From positions 1 to 60,013 of the forward strand of contig CACXBB010000017.1 in NCBI GenBank assembly GCA_902765735.1: a DNA stretch of 60,013 nucleotides, in the 5' to 3' direction. Positions 26,671 through 35,581 of the stretch are shown piece after piece. Made by a program: the position numbers and the translations under genes. A model generated the notes under the pieces. The model was given only the letters and a program-made list of their open reading frames with translations. It was not told the DNA's origin and ran no database searches. The DNA is from an uncultured Eubacteriales bacterium (GTDB taxonomy: Bacteria; Bacillota; Clostridia; Christensenellales; Aristaeellaceae). Position 1 is the first letter of the stretch, and every line of letters starts with the position of its first letter.

Positions 26671-27852
26671 ATGGAAAACACACCCAATCCCACGAAGCTC
26701 GCAATCCTGATCGACGCGGAAAACGTCGTGGCGAGCCATGCCGACCTGATCTTCGCCCAGGCCGAAGCGATGGGCGAAATCGCGGCGAAGGAAATCTACG
26801 GCACCGCGGCGGCGCTGACCGCCTGGGTCGCGCCGGTGCTGAAATACGCCATCCACCCGAACCTGACCATACGCGCCAGCAAGGGCAAGAACTCGTCGGA
26901 CATCGCCCTGGTGATCGGCGCGATGGACCTTCTGCAGGCCGGCGTGGAGACCATCGTCATCGCCTCCAGCGACAGCGATTTCTCCGCCCTGTCCGTGCGC
27001 CTGCGCAACGCCGGGGTCAACGTGGTCGGCATGGGCACCGAGAAGTCCAACGCGCTGTGGCGCACGGCCTGCTCGTCCTTCATCGTGCTGGATCACCCCG
27101 CCCCCGCGCCGAAGCCCCAGAGCGCGCCCCCGGCGGAGGCCGCGGCCCCCGCGGCGGCCGAGAGCGCCCCGGAGCCGGCCAGGAAGCCCGCGACCGCAAG
27201 GCGTCCGGCGCGCCCCGCCACGACCACCCACAAGGAGCGGGTGTCCATCATCGGGCAGTTCATCGAGAAGCGGCTGGACCAGAGCGGCGGACGGCTGCAG
27301 GTGGACCCGCTGTTCTCGGGGCTGAACAAGCTGCCGGAGTACAAGACCGACCGGCAGGGCTCCGGCCGCAAGCCGCTGAACTATTTGAGCAGCACCTTTG
27401 CCGAGATCTTCCAGTTCGTCAGAAGCGCCGACGGCAAGACCTGGGTCTCCCGGGTGGGCGCCGATCCGCTGCCCCCGGGGGTCGAGCCCGCCGGTGACGG
27501 CACCGTGGAGGAGAGCGAGGTCGCGGAGGCCGACGAGGCCGTCATGGAGCCCGAGGAGGCCGCCGCGGAGGCGGAGACCCCCGTGGAGATCGCGCCCGAT
27601 GCGGAGGAGAACCCGATATCGGAGGACGCCCCCGAGCCCGCGGAGGACACCGCCGGGGACGAACAGCCCGACCTGGCGCAGCGCTTCATCGACGGCGGCA
27701 TGGACGCCGAAATCGCGGAGCGGATCGCGCCGCTGTTCGAGCACACCGACAACCTGCGCGCCGCCTACAACGAGATCCGCAAGATCTACGGCAACAGCGA
27801 GGGCCGCGCCTATTACCATCAGGCCAAGGCCGTCATCGACGCCGGGCGATGA
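26671..27852 (+). CDS. NYN-domain putative ribonuclease with LOTUS/OST-HTH domain
   Basis: 393 residues from ATG 26671 (GGAGG five bases before). Residues 8-150 are a NYN/LabA-type PIN-fold domain: LIDAENV with D15 and N18, D77 in NSSDIALV, and SSDSDF with D101 and D103, the acidic set that binds metal in PIN nucleases. A Pro/Ala linker follows, then an OST-HTH/LOTUS-like domain at about 188-270 (IGQFIEKR...[14 protein letters not shown]...PLNYLSS), which in other proteins binds RNA. An acidic linker and a 60-residue helical tail end the protein. Likely a cytosolic RNA-processing or decay enzyme; target unknown. Confidence 0.85.
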   Translation: MENTPNPTKLAILIDAENVVASHADLIFAQAEAMGEIAAKEIYGTAAALTAWVAPVLKYAIHPNLTIRASKGKNSSDIALVIGAMDLLQAGVETIVIASSDSDFSALSVRLRNAGVNVVGMGTEKSNALWRTACSSFIVLDHPAPAPKPQSAPPAEAAAPAAAESAPEPARKPATARRPARPATTTHKERVSIIGQFIEKRLDQSGGRLQVDPLFSGLNKLPEYKTDRQGSGRKPLNYLSSTFAEIFQFVRSADGKTWVSRVGADPLPPGVEPAGDGTVEESEVAEADEAVMEPEEAAAEAETPVEIAPDAEENPISEDAPEPAEDTAGDEQPDLAQRFIDGGMDAEIAERIAPLFEHTDNLRAAYNEIRKIYGNSEGRAYYHQAKAVIDAGR

Positions 27853-27865
27853 GTATCAGACATGA

Positions 27866-27899
27866 CAACAGCGGGTGATGCGCGCATCACCCGCTGTTG
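27866..27899. terminator. Perfect 15-base-pair hairpin after the NYN gene
   Basis: CAACAGCGGGTGATG, loop CGCG, and its exact complement. Only GTTT follows, so there is no proper U-tract; it may still stop or protect transcripts from both sides. Confidence 0.6.
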
Positions 27900-27902
27900 G
27901 TT

Positions 27903-28135
27903 TGGAGGGAGTAGGCAGTAGGGAGTAGGGAGTAGAGTATGTCGGCGGTAAACTTCATCGTAAGCAGGAACACACAAACCTGTAGGGGCGGCGATGCGCC
28001 GCCCGCCGTGAAGTACGTTGCGCATCGTACCCGGGCGGGCGCCGCATCGGCGCCCCTACGACGGGGATGGATCACGGGCGATGAGGGCATCGCCCCTACG
28101 CAACCGCCGTAACCCCTACTCCCTACTCCCTGAAT
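27903..28135. repeat. Nested palindromic repeat block
   Basis: The outer arms are inverted GGAGTAGG/CCTACTCC repeats (27905-27936 and 28111-28132). Inside lie TAGGGGCG-type palindromes at about 27982-28006, 28034-28058 and 28077-28099. There is no coding potential. It separates the NYN gene from the 3' end of the EAL gene. Confidence 0.75.
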
Positions 28136-28140
28136 CCGCC

Positions 28141-30048
28141 CTACCCCGTCTTGGGCAGATACTCCCTCAGCCGCTCGATGGGCACGGGGCGGGAATACTT
28201 GAAGCCCTGCAAATAGGAGGCGGACATCTCCCGGCAGCGCTTCTCGTCGCCGTCGTCCTCCACGCCCTCGTAGAGCACGGAGTACTCCATATCCCTGAAC
28301 AGGTGCGCCAGGTTCTCCACGATCTTTTCGGAGCGCCGGTCGGCGCCGCTGGCGATGACCAGGGATCGGTCGAACTTGATGATGTCGAAGGGCAGCTCCA
28401 TGATGCGTTCCATGTTGGAATAGCCGGTGCCGAAGTCGTCCAGGTAGAACTTGATGCCCTTGCCGCGCAGCTCCTCGATCTTCTCCTTCATGAGTATGAA
28501 GTCCGCCTCGCTGCGGGACTCGGTCAGCTCGATGGCGATCTTCTCGCCGGGCACGCGGTTGTCGCCGATGATCCGGTTGACGTCGCTGCAGAAGGCGTCG
28601 TCCTTCAATTCCAGCACCGACACGTTCACGCTGATGCGGCTGATCTGGAAGCGCTCGTCGGTCAGCCGTCGAATCTCACGGCAGGTCTTGTGCAGTATGA
28701 TCTCCGTCAGCACGTGGATGTAGCCGTAATTCTCCGCCAGGGGGATGAACTGGTTCGGGTACACCAGCCCCGTCTCGTCCAGCCTGAGGCGCATCAGGGC
28801 CTCCGCGGTATCGAAGCGGCCGGTCTGGAGGTTGTACACCGGCTGGCAGAAGGCCAGCACCCGCGGGTCGTCCAGATCCCGCTTGTTGTAGATGTCGGTC
28901 AGCTCTCGCAGGATGTACTCGCTGCGGTTGAAGCGGTCGATGTCCTCCTGGCCCGCCCGGTGGACGGTGTTCTCCGGCATGCCCTTCTGGATGCTCCGGA
29001 TCAGGCTGACGTACTCGTTTTTGCGGCTGATCTCCTCGATGGTCTCGCCGATGACGATCTTGTAGGGGATGCGGAAGTGCTCGTACTGCTTATCGAAGCT
29101 CTCCAGAAGCCGCTTGATCCGCTGCTCGTAGTCCGGGTTGCTGCGCTTCGGGGCGATCAGTATCATGTGGCCGTTGCCGATCTGGAACAGCACGCTGCTG
29201 CGGAAGTAATCCCCGGTGAATCGGCGCACCACCGCCCGCACCTCCATGGGCAGCTCCTTGCCCTCTTCGTCGTACTCCGGCAGCAGTATGCTCAGGTAGA
29301 CAAACGACGCCTTCCGGGCGTACATGTTCCGAACCATGTCCTCCATGGCGTGGATGTCCACCGACCCGAGGGTCACGTTGTAGGGATTGGAGTGCATGAT
29401 GTACATCATGGCGATCACGGGGAACACGAAGGTCATGGTGGTCAGGGAGGACTGGTTCAGCGCCAGCTGCCCGAAGCGTATGACCAGCGAAACGGCCATG
29501 GTGCCGTAAAAGCCGTACATGACCCGCTTGTAAAGCAGCTTGCCCACGCGGTTCATCAGCATCAGCAGCACGAGGATAAACAGTATATAGCCGATCAGGA
29601 AGAGGTTCGTCCTGTTGATGACCGTGCCGTCCGCGGCGATCCGGAAGCCCGCGCCGCTGACCGTCAGTATGATGTCGGCGCCCACGACCCCGATCAGCAA
29701 TACGGAGGATATGATCGCCACCGCCCGCGCCTTTTTATGCTCCAGCCCGGACACCACGGTGGTGTACAGCGTAAAGAGGAACAGCACGTCCAGCAGCAGG
29801 GCGTGGTACAGTATGCGCATCGCGTAAACCATGGGGTAATAGGTGGGATTGTGCGGCATCAGCAGGGTATGATAGGCCAGGTTGACCATGGCGGCGCAGA
29901 CCAGCTGGCCGATGATGCTCATGAATATGCGGAAGCTGCGGGTGCGGCTGACATAGGAGGTCGTCAAAAGTATGACCATGACGGCGCAGATGGCGATCAC
30001 CGCCACGTCGCCCGACCGCGTGTAGTTGTCGAAGCTCACCTGTGACAT
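28141..30048 (-). CDS. Membrane EAL-domain cyclic-di-GMP phosphodiesterase (paralogue 1)
   Basis: 635 residues. Seven or so hydrophobic segments occupy residues 15-230. A central domain (about 245-375) has the length of a GGDEF domain but no GGDEF motif. The EAL domain (about 390-630) keeps the catalytic set: AEALMR, ISVNVSV, IELTES, YLDDFGTGYSNM, IKFDRS, YEGVE and LQGF. It should hydrolyse cyclic-di-GMP to pGpG at the inner membrane face; this is inference from motifs. The protein at 51126-53057 is a close paralogue over the whole length. The gene stands alone with its own promoter. Confidence 0.92.
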   Translation of the reverse strand: MSQVSFDNYTRSGDVAVIAICAVMVILLTTSYVSRTRSFRIFMSIIGQLVCAAMVNLAYHTLLMPHNPTYYPMVYAMRILYHALLLDVLFLFTLYTTVVSGLEHKKARAVAIISSVLLIGVVGADIILTVSGAGFRIAADGTVINRTNLFLIGYILFILVLLMLMNRVGKLLYKRVMYGFYGTMAVSLVIRFGQLALNQSSLTTMTFVFPVIAMMYIMHSNPYNVTLGSVDIHAMEDMVRNMYARKASFVYLSILLPEYDEEGKELPMEVRAVVRRFTGDYFRSSVLFQIGNGHMILIAPKRSNPDYEQRIKRLLESFDKQYEHFRIPYKIVIGETIEEISRKNEYVSLIRSIQKGMPENTVHRAGQEDIDRFNRSEYILRELTDIYNKRDLDDPRVLAFCQPVYNLQTGRFDTAEALMRLRLDETGLVYPNQFIPLAENYGYIHVLTEIILHKTCREIRRLTDERFQISRISVNVSVLELKDDAFCSDVNRIIGDNRVPGEKIAIELTESRSEADFILMKEKIEELRGKGIKFYLDDFGTGYSNMERIMELPFDIIKFDRSLVIASGADRRSEKIVENLAHLFRDMEYSVLYEGVEDDGDEKRCREMSASYLQGFKYSRPVPIERLREYLPKTG

Positions 30049-30108
30049 GTCTATACTGCTCTCCTGACGATGGCATCCCTTTGCGTCGGGATATACGTTT
30101 ACTTATTG

Positions 30109-30138
30109 ATTATACCACGTTAACGGCATATTTGTCCA
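30109..30138 (-). promoter_or_regulatory. Promoter of EAL paralogue 1
   Basis: Minus-strand TGGACA (30133-30138), 18 bases, TATAAT (30109-30114), with TGG before the -10 as an extended element. Confidence 0.65.
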
Positions 30139-30142
30139 TATG

Positions 30143-30184
30143 AAATAAGACCCCGGTTTGACAAATGCAGTTCGCAAACCGGGG
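30143..30184 (-). terminator. Terminator after the sugar ABC transporter operon
   Basis: Minus-strand CCCCGGTTTG, 14-base loop, CAAACCGGGG, then TCTTATTTC. Ten perfect pairs; the T-tract is interrupted. Confidence 0.65.
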
Positions 30185-30202
30185 AATGGCAACACCGTCG
30201 GA

Positions 30203-31246
30203 TCACGCTGCCTTTTTGGAGGGACGGACGTTCAGCGGATGCTCGGCGAAGTAGTTGAGCACCATGACCAGCAAAAGCACCGCGCCCCAGATGAGGGTGA
30301 TGTAGTAGCTGGAGATCTGCGGGAAGCGGTTGATGCCGGCCTCCAGCAGCGAGAGCAGTATGATGGACAGCATGACGCCGGAGATTTTGCCCTTGCCGCC
30401 GGTGGGGCTGACGCCGCCCAGCACCACGATCAGTATGCACTGCAGGGTGTAGACGCTGCCGTAGTCCGAGCGGGCGGAGTTGTAGTTGGCCAGCATGATC
30501 ATGCCGCCCATCGCGGCGAGTATGCCGGAGAGGGCGTAGGTCTTGATGATCAGCCGGTCCACCTTCAGGCCGGAGAAGCGCGCCACCTTTTCGCTGGTGC
30601 CCATCAGGTAGAGCTTCTTGCCGTAGCTGGTGCGGTCCAGCAGGAACCAGACCAGCACCGCCGCTGCCACGAAGAACAGAAGCTGCACCGGGATCAGGCC
30701 CATCATCGCGCCACGCTTGCCGGGGACGACCTTCAAAAGCTTCTGGTTGATCACCGCGGAGAAGGTGGTGGGGATGTCCGAGACCGCCTTGCCGTTGGTC
30801 ACCACCAGCGCGATGCCGGTGAGCAGCTGGTTCACGCCCAGTGTGGCCAGTATCGGCGGGATGTGGATCTTGGAGATCAGGATGCCGTTGAGCGCGCCCG
30901 CCGCGCAGCCGATGACGACGGCGAGCAGGAACACCTCCACGATCAAAAGGCCCGATATCGAGGCGCTCTCCCCCGCCCTGTAGCGCATGTACAGCGCCAT
31001 CAGTATGCTGGTCAGGTTGGCTACGCCCACGCTGGACAGGTCGATGCCGCCGGTGATCATGCACAGCATCGCGCCCAGGGACATGATGCCGAACTCCGGG
31101 AACTTGCCCGCGATGGTCTGGAAGTTGGCGATGGTGTAGAACTTGTCAAACCGGGTGATCGCCATGAACGCCAGCCAGATCACCGTCATGATGACCAGCC
31201 GGGCGATGTGGCGGTCCCTCCTGTAGAAATTGCTCAGTGCGTTCAT
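30203..31246 (-). CDS. Sugar ABC transporter permease (RbsC-like), second
   Basis: 347 residues with about nine to ten TM segments and the BPD_transp_2 layout of ribose/galactose-type permeases: ITGGIDLSSVGVANLTSILMA, ATLGVNQLLTGIALV, and GGVSPTGGKGKISGVMLSIILLSLLE (quoted in parts). It forms the channel together with the permease encoded just upstream, with which it overlaps by four bases (ATGA). Last gene of the operon lacI-rpiB-SBP-ATPase-permease-permease. Confidence 0.92.
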   Translation of the reverse strand: MNALSNFYRRDRHIARLVIMTVIWLAFMAITRFDKFYTIANFQTIAGKFPEFGIMSLGAMLCMITGGIDLSSVGVANLTSILMALYMRYRAGESASISGLLIVEVFLLAVVIGCAAGALNGILISKIHIPPILATLGVNQLLTGIALVVTNGKAVSDIPTTFSAVINQKLLKVVPGKRGAMMGLIPVQLLFFVAAAVLVWFLLDRTSYGKKLYLMGTSEKVARFSGLKVDRLIIKTYALSGILAAMGGMIMLANYNSARSDYGSVYTLQCILIVVLGGVSPTGGKGKISGVMLSIILLSLLEAGINRFPQISSYYITLIWGAVLLLVMVLNYFAEHPLNVRPSKKAA

Positions 31247-32280
31247 GCCTTGGCCGCCTCCTTCCTAAGGCTGCGCGCGCCCGGCTTGTTGGCCGAATAC
31301 ACGCGCATGGCGGAGATGCCGGTGCCGATGATGATCAGCGCGCCCACGAAGAAATCCTTCCACACGGTGGGGATGCCGATGAGTATCATGGAGTTCTCCA
31401 CCACCACGATCAGCGCCGTGCCCAGTATGCAGCCCAGCAGCGTGCCGCTGCCGCCCACCACCGCCGTGCCGCCGAGGACGACGCCCGCGATGATGTTCAT
31501 CTCCATGCCCAGCATGTTGGTGGGGTGCATCTGCTGCATCATGCAGGTGCGGCACATGCCCGCCAGCGCGGAGATCATGCCCACGAACACGAACATGAAG
31601 AAGCGTATGCGCTTGACGTTGAAGCCCGCGCGGTGCGCCGACACCGCGTTGCCGCCCACGGCGTAGATGCCGCGGCCGAACATGGTGCGGTTGAGTATGA
31701 ACCAGGCGATCACCAGCACCGCCGCGAAGCAGATGAAGGTCATGGGCATGCGGCTGGTCAGGCCGGACTGGGCGTTCTGCGCCACGAACAGCGCCGAGGT
31801 GCCGAAGCCGCGCATGCCCTGGGGGATGGTGGCCAGCTGCTTGGAGTTCAGCGTGCCCTGCATGAAGCCCTTGAACACCGAGGAGGTGCCCAGGGTGACG
31901 ATCATGGCAGGCAGCTCAAAGTAGCCGATGAACAGCCCGTTCAGCGCGCCCAGCAGCGCCCCGATGGCCACGGCCACCAGCAGCGGCAGCAGCGCGCTGC
32001 CCTGGTAGTTCATGTTCAGAAACAGCTTGGTGGTGGCGAAGGCCGCCAGCGACGCCAGCGCAGGGAAGGACACGTCGAAGCCGCCGGACACGATGACCAT
32101 GAACTCCCCGATGGCGAATATGCCGGGCACCACCAGCGCCGAGAGGATGTCCACGATGTTGTTCGGCGTGAAGAACTGGCCGGAGCGCACCTGGATCAGC
32201 AGGCACAGCGCGACGAACACCAGGCCCACATAGAACTCCACGCGCCCCGTGATCTTGCGTAATGATTTCATGAGCCGCAC
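31243..32280 (-). CDS. Sugar ABC transporter permease (RbsC-like), first
   Basis: 345 residues, about nine TM segments. Signatures: IVSGGFDVSFPALASL, MIVTLGTSSVFKGFM, FNVKRIRFFMFVFVGMISALAGM and GGTAVVGGSGTLLGCILG. It is related to but clearly different from the downstream permease, so the importer uses a heterodimeric channel. ATG at 32280 lies four bases after the ATPase stop. Confidence 0.92.
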   Translation of the reverse strand: MRLMKSLRKITGRVEFYVGLVFVALCLLIQVRSGQFFTPNNIVDILSALVVPGIFAIGEFMVIVSGGFDVSFPALASLAAFATTKLFLNMNYQGSALLPLLVAVAIGALLGALNGLFIGYFELPAMIVTLGTSSVFKGFMQGTLNSKQLATIPQGMRGFGTSALFVAQNAQSGLTSRMPMTFICFAAVLVIAWFILNRTMFGRGIYAVGGNAVSAHRAGFNVKRIRFFMFVFVGMISALAGMCRTCMMQQMHPTNMLGMEMNIIAGVVLGGTAVVGGSGTLLGCILGTALIVVVENSMILIGIPTVWKDFFVGALIIIGTGISAMRVYSANKPGARSLRKEAAKA

Positions 32281-32284
32281 CCCC

Positions 32285-33769
32285 TTACATCATGTGCTGG
32301 AGCACCAGCGCCTCGTCGGTGGTCGCCGGGTCCAGCCGGGCCACGATGTGCCCCGCGCGCATCACCAGCAGGTCGGAGCAGTTTTCCAGCACCTCGGGCA
32401 GGTCGTCGGAGATGATGATGACCGCCATGCCCTGGTTGGCCAGCCGCTGTAAAATCGCGTGGATGTCGTGCTTGGAGCCGATGTCCACGCCCACGGTGGG
32501 GCCGTTGAGGATCAGCACGTCGGGCTTGCAGGCCAGCCACTTGGCCAGCACGATGCGCTGCTGGTTGCCGCCGGACAGCGTGGAGCAGGCGTTTTCCGGG
32601 TTCGGGGTGGCGATGGCCAGGTCCTTGACCCACTTGTTCACCTCGTCCCGGTGCTGTTTGCGGTTCACCACGCCGATCTTGCTGGACAGCTCGTCGATCT
32701 CGGAGATCACGATGTTTTCGGAGATGGGCTGGGGCAGGAACAGGCCCTCGCTCAAACGGTCCTCCGGCACCAGGCCGATGCCCGCCGCGATGGCGTCCCG
32801 GGGATTGTTGATCTCCACCCGCTTGCCCTTCATCAGGATCTCGCCGCCGGAGGTCTTGCGAAGCCCGAACAGCGCAAGCGACAGCTCCGTGCGCCCGGAG
32901 TCCAGAAGGCCCGTGATGCCCAGAATCCGGCCGGGCTTTAAATCGAAGGATACGTCCTCGAACGCCCCGGGCACCGTGAGGTTCTTGACCTCCAATACCG
33001 GCTTGTCCGCCTCGAAGGAGGGCTTGAACTTCACGTCCTCGAACTCGCGGCCGGTCATGTAGTAGGTGAACTTCTTGTCGTCCAGATCGGCGGTGTTGCC
33101 GGTGGCGATGAGCTGGCCGGAGCGGAAGATGGTGAAGCGCTCGGAGATCTCGAACACCTCGTTCAGCTTGTGGCTGACGAACAGTATGGCGATGCCCTGG
33201 GCCTTGAGCTTTAAGATGATCTCAAACAGCGCCGCGACCTCCTTCTTGGTCAGGGCGGTGGTGGGCTCGTCCATGATGATCAGCTTGGCGTCGAACATCA
33301 GCGCGCGGCAGATGGCCACCATCTGCTTCTCTGCCACCGACAGGGAGCCCACCAGCCGGTCCAGCTCCACGTCGAAGTTGATCTTGGAGAGCGCCTCCTT
33401 CGCGATCTCCCGCATGCGCTTTTTATTGACGAATTTGTGGCCCGCGGCCAGCTCGGTGTTGAAGGCCAGGTTTTCCATCACCGTCAGGTTCGGGAAGATG
33501 GAAAAGTCCTGGTAGATCACCTGGATGCCCATGGCGATGGACTCCCGGGGGGTGATGGAGGTGTACCGCTTGCCGTCGAATTCGATGTACCCGTCGTTGG
33601 GCTGGTACACGCCGGAGATGACCTTGATCAGCGTGGACTTGCCGCAGCCGTTCTCGCCGGCCAGACAGTGAATCTCGCCCGGCTTGATATCCAGGCAGAC
33701 TCCCTGCAGCGCCTTGACGCCGGCGAAGGTCTTGACGATGTCCACCGCCCGAAGCAGATACTCAGACAT
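32285..33769 (-). CDS. Sugar ABC transporter ATPase (RbsA/MglA-like, two NBDs)
   Basis: 494 residues from ATG 33769, which has AAAGG at about ten bases; an ATG three codons upstream (33778) has its ribosome site too close. Two ATPase halves. The first has Walker A AGENGCGKST, signature LSVAEKQMVAICRAL and Walker B IIMDEPTTAL. The second has a degenerate Walker A (GLLDSGRTELS, usual in this family), signature LSGGNQQRIVLAKWL, but Walker B reads LILNGPTVGVDIGSK: the D-E pair is N-G, so the second site probably cannot hydrolyse ATP. It powers import of the sugar bound by the 33920 protein. Confidence 0.93.
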   Translation of the reverse strand: MSEYLLRAVDIVKTFAGVKALQGVCLDIKPGEIHCLAGENGCGKSTLIKVISGVYQPNDGYIEFDGKRYTSITPRESIAMGIQVIYQDFSIFPNLTVMENLAFNTELAAGHKFVNKKRMREIAKEALSKINFDVELDRLVGSLSVAEKQMVAICRALMFDAKLIIMDEPTTALTKKEVAALFEIILKLKAQGIAILFVSHKLNEVFEISERFTIFRSGQLIATGNTADLDDKKFTYYMTGREFEDVKFKPSFEADKPVLEVKNLTVPGAFEDVSFDLKPGRILGITGLLDSGRTELSLALFGLRKTSGGEILMKGKRVEINNPRDAIAAGIGLVPEDRLSEGLFLPQPISENIVISEIDELSSKIGVVNRKQHRDEVNKWVKDLAIATPNPENACSTLSGGNQQRIVLAKWLACKPDVLILNGPTVGVDIGSKHDIHAILQRLANQGMAVIIISDDLPEVLENCSDLLVMRAGHIVARLDPATTDEALVLQHMM

Positions 33770-33876
33770 GGCTCTCATCCTTTCGCGATTTCTGTTCAGT
33801 CGGCTCGATAAACCGATTTCCGTCAGGCATGGATCAATTTACCCAGCGGACTGAACAGGTAATGACATACACAACC

Positions 33877-33902
33877 GGCGGAGAGGCCAAAGCCTCTCCG
33901 CC
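33877..33902 (-). promoter_or_regulatory. Intercistronic hairpin between binding-protein and ATPase genes
   Basis: Eleven perfect GC-rich pairs (GGCGGAGAGGC / GCCTCTCCGCC) around a 4-base loop, with no T-tract. Such stems often protect the upstream binding-protein mRNA from 3' decay and lower downstream expression. Confidence 0.6.
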
Positions 33903-33919
33903 AGCGTCAACCGTCGAGC

Positions 33920-34912
33920 TTAGAACCCGAAGGAATCCACGTTATCGGCGGTGATGGTGATCCAGCCCTGGCCCTCGAGCACGGTCTCGGAGCCTTCCTT
34001 GAACTGGAGCTCGGTGTAGCCGTCGACGCCCAGGTCCACGGGCGCGGCGATCTCTTCCTCGTTGAGCACCTTCTGGGCCAGCGCCACCATGGCCTGGCCG
34101 GCCAGCGCGGGATCCCACAGGGTCAGGTACTGCACGGCGCCGGACTTCAAAAGCTCGGCGTTGTCACCGGGCATGCCGGTGCCGGCGGTGAACACCTTGC
34201 CGGACAGGCCCAGCTCCTCGATGGCGCGGGCGACGCCGGGGGCGTCGAAGGAGGAGGTGCCCATGATGCCCTTCAGGTCGGGATACTTCTTGAACAGCTC
34301 CTTGGCCACGTTGTAGGCGGTGTCGCCGTTGTCGTGGCTCTCAACGCGGGGATCGGACTCCAGCAGGGTCATGTTCGGATAGGCCTCGGTGGCGCGCTTC
34401 ACGCCGCCGTCCGCCCACTCGTTGTGGGAACCGTTGGTCAGGTCGGCGACCATGGTGGTGTAGACGCCCTCTTCGCCCATGGCGGCGGCCAGGTTGTCCA
34501 TGATGAACGCGCCGTACAGCTCGTTGTTGAAGGCCTCGATGTCGTAATCGACGTTCTCCAGCGCGGCGCCCTCGTGGGCGATGACCACGATGCCGGCCTC
34601 GCGGGCGGCCTTCAGGGCGGGCTCGATGGACTCCAGGTCAACCGGCACCACGCAGATGGCGTCGACGCCCTGGGCCACCAGGTCCATCACCAGCTGATAC
34701 TGCAGGGTGGGGTCGATCTCGGGGGTGCCCTTCTGATAGATGGTGTCCTCCGGATGGGCCGCGGCGTACTCCTCGACGCCGGTGTTCATGCGCACGAACC
34801 AGGGGTTGGAGGCGTCCTTCGGCACGACCACGATCTCGTGGCCCTCGGCCAGCGCGGACGCGCAGGTCATGAGCATCATGACAGCGACAACCAGGGCAAG
34901 AATCTTCTTCAT
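33920..34912 (-). CDS. Sugar-binding protein of ABC transporter (LsrB/RhaS-like)
   Basis: 330 residues, signal peptide 1-22 (cleavage after ALA). ATG 34912 follows AAGGAGG. The fold is Peripla_BP_4: VVPKDASNPWFVRMNTGVEEYA, LVAQGVDAICVVPVDLESIEPALK, VIAHEG, LKGIMGTSSFDAPGVARA and ALAGQAMVALAQ. The phrase NPWFVRMNTGV is like autoinducer-2- and rhamnose-type binders. No convincing lipobox, although a Cys lies in the signal peptide (LMTCAS); it may be tethered in another way. The ligand cannot be named; the RpiB-like isomerase next door suggests a pentose, tetrose or their phosphate precursor. Confidence 0.92.
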   Translation of the reverse strand: MKKILALVVAVMMLMTCASALAEGHEIVVVPKDASNPWFVRMNTGVEEYAAAHPEDTIYQKGTPEIDPTLQYQLVMDLVAQGVDAICVVPVDLESIEPALKAAREAGIVVIAHEGAALENVDYDIEAFNNELYGAFIMDNLAAAMGEEGVYTTMVADLTNGSHNEWADGGVKRATEAYPNMTLLESDPRVESHDNGDTAYNVAKELFKKYPDLKGIMGTSSFDAPGVARAIEELGLSGKVFTAGTGMPGDNAELLKSGAVQYLTLWDPALAGQAMVALAQKVLNEEEIAAPVDLGVDGYTELQFKEGSETVLEGQGWITITADNVDSFGF

Positions 34913-34937
34913 AACAGTTTCCTCCTTGTTATTTATG

Positions 34938-34958
34938 TTGACCCCTCCCGGGGTTAAC
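34938..34958 (-). promoter_or_regulatory. Hairpin between isomerase and binding-protein genes
   Basis: GTTGACCCC and GGGGTTAAC pair over nine positions with one G-U, just after the isomerase stop and before the ribosome site of the binding-protein gene. Confidence 0.5.
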
Positions 34959-34960
34959 AG

Positions 34961-35557
34961 TCAGTCGTCTCCGCGCAGCTGGAAGCGCAGGTCGTCCTTG
35001 GTGTCCAGCGTCAGCGGGTAGTCGCCCAGGTGCTTCATTTTGAAGCCGTTCTTCTTGTATTCCTCGTAGTCGAAGGCCTCCAGCTCGTCGATGGCCAGCT
35101 TGTGGAACTCGTAGAAGTTGTGCCACCACTCGTAGCCCGAGCCGAGCGAGGCGTTCAGGTAGGCGTCGGCGATGTCGCAGCCCATCTGGGGCGCCACGTA
35201 GAACGCGCCCATGGCCAGCACGTTCACGCCGTTGCCGGTAATGGCCCGCAGCGCCGCGGGGACCGATTCCACCACGCCCGCGTGCACGTGGGGGCACTTG
35301 GAGGCGGCGATGTGGATGCCCATGCCGGTGCCGCAGAAAATCAGCGCGCGCTCGAACTCGCCCTCGGAGATCATCGCGCCCACCCTCAGGCCGATGCGGT
35401 GGAACATGTTCTCGGTATCGTCCACGTTGGGGTCGGTGACGCCCACGTCGGTGATCGTCCAGCCCTTGGCCCGCAGGTGCGCGCACACGGCCTCCTTGAG
35501 CGGATAGCCCGCAAAGTCCGCGCCCACCAGCAGCTGCTTGTCCTTGATCGTCTTCAT
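34961..35557 (-). CDS. RpiB/LacAB-family sugar-phosphate isomerase
   Basis: 198 residues, about 45 longer than RpiB. The core matches: VGADFAGYPLKEAV, TDVGV, ALIFCGTGMGIHIAASK with the catalytic Cys, and TGNGVNVLAMGAFYVAP. The family interconverts aldose and ketose phosphates (ribose/ribulose-5-P, galactose-6-P/tagatose-6-P, or tetrose phosphates). The acidic C-terminal extension (EWWHNFYEFHKLAIDELEAFD and on) is not in E. coli RpiB. It lies between the lacI gene and the binding-protein gene, so it presumably acts on the imported sugar after phosphorylation. No kinase gene is present in the operon. Confidence 0.88.
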   Translation of the reverse strand: MKTIKDKQLLVGADFAGYPLKEAVCAHLRAKGWTITDVGVTDPNVDDTENMFHRIGLRVGAMISEGEFERALIFCGTGMGIHIAASKCPHVHAGVVESVPAALRAITGNGVNVLAMGAFYVAPQMGCDIADAYLNASLGSGYEWWHNFYEFHKLAIDELEAFDYEEYKKNGFKMKHLGDYPLTLDTKDDLRFQLRGDD

Positions 35558-35581
35558 TGAGGCACTTCCTTTCGATAATGC

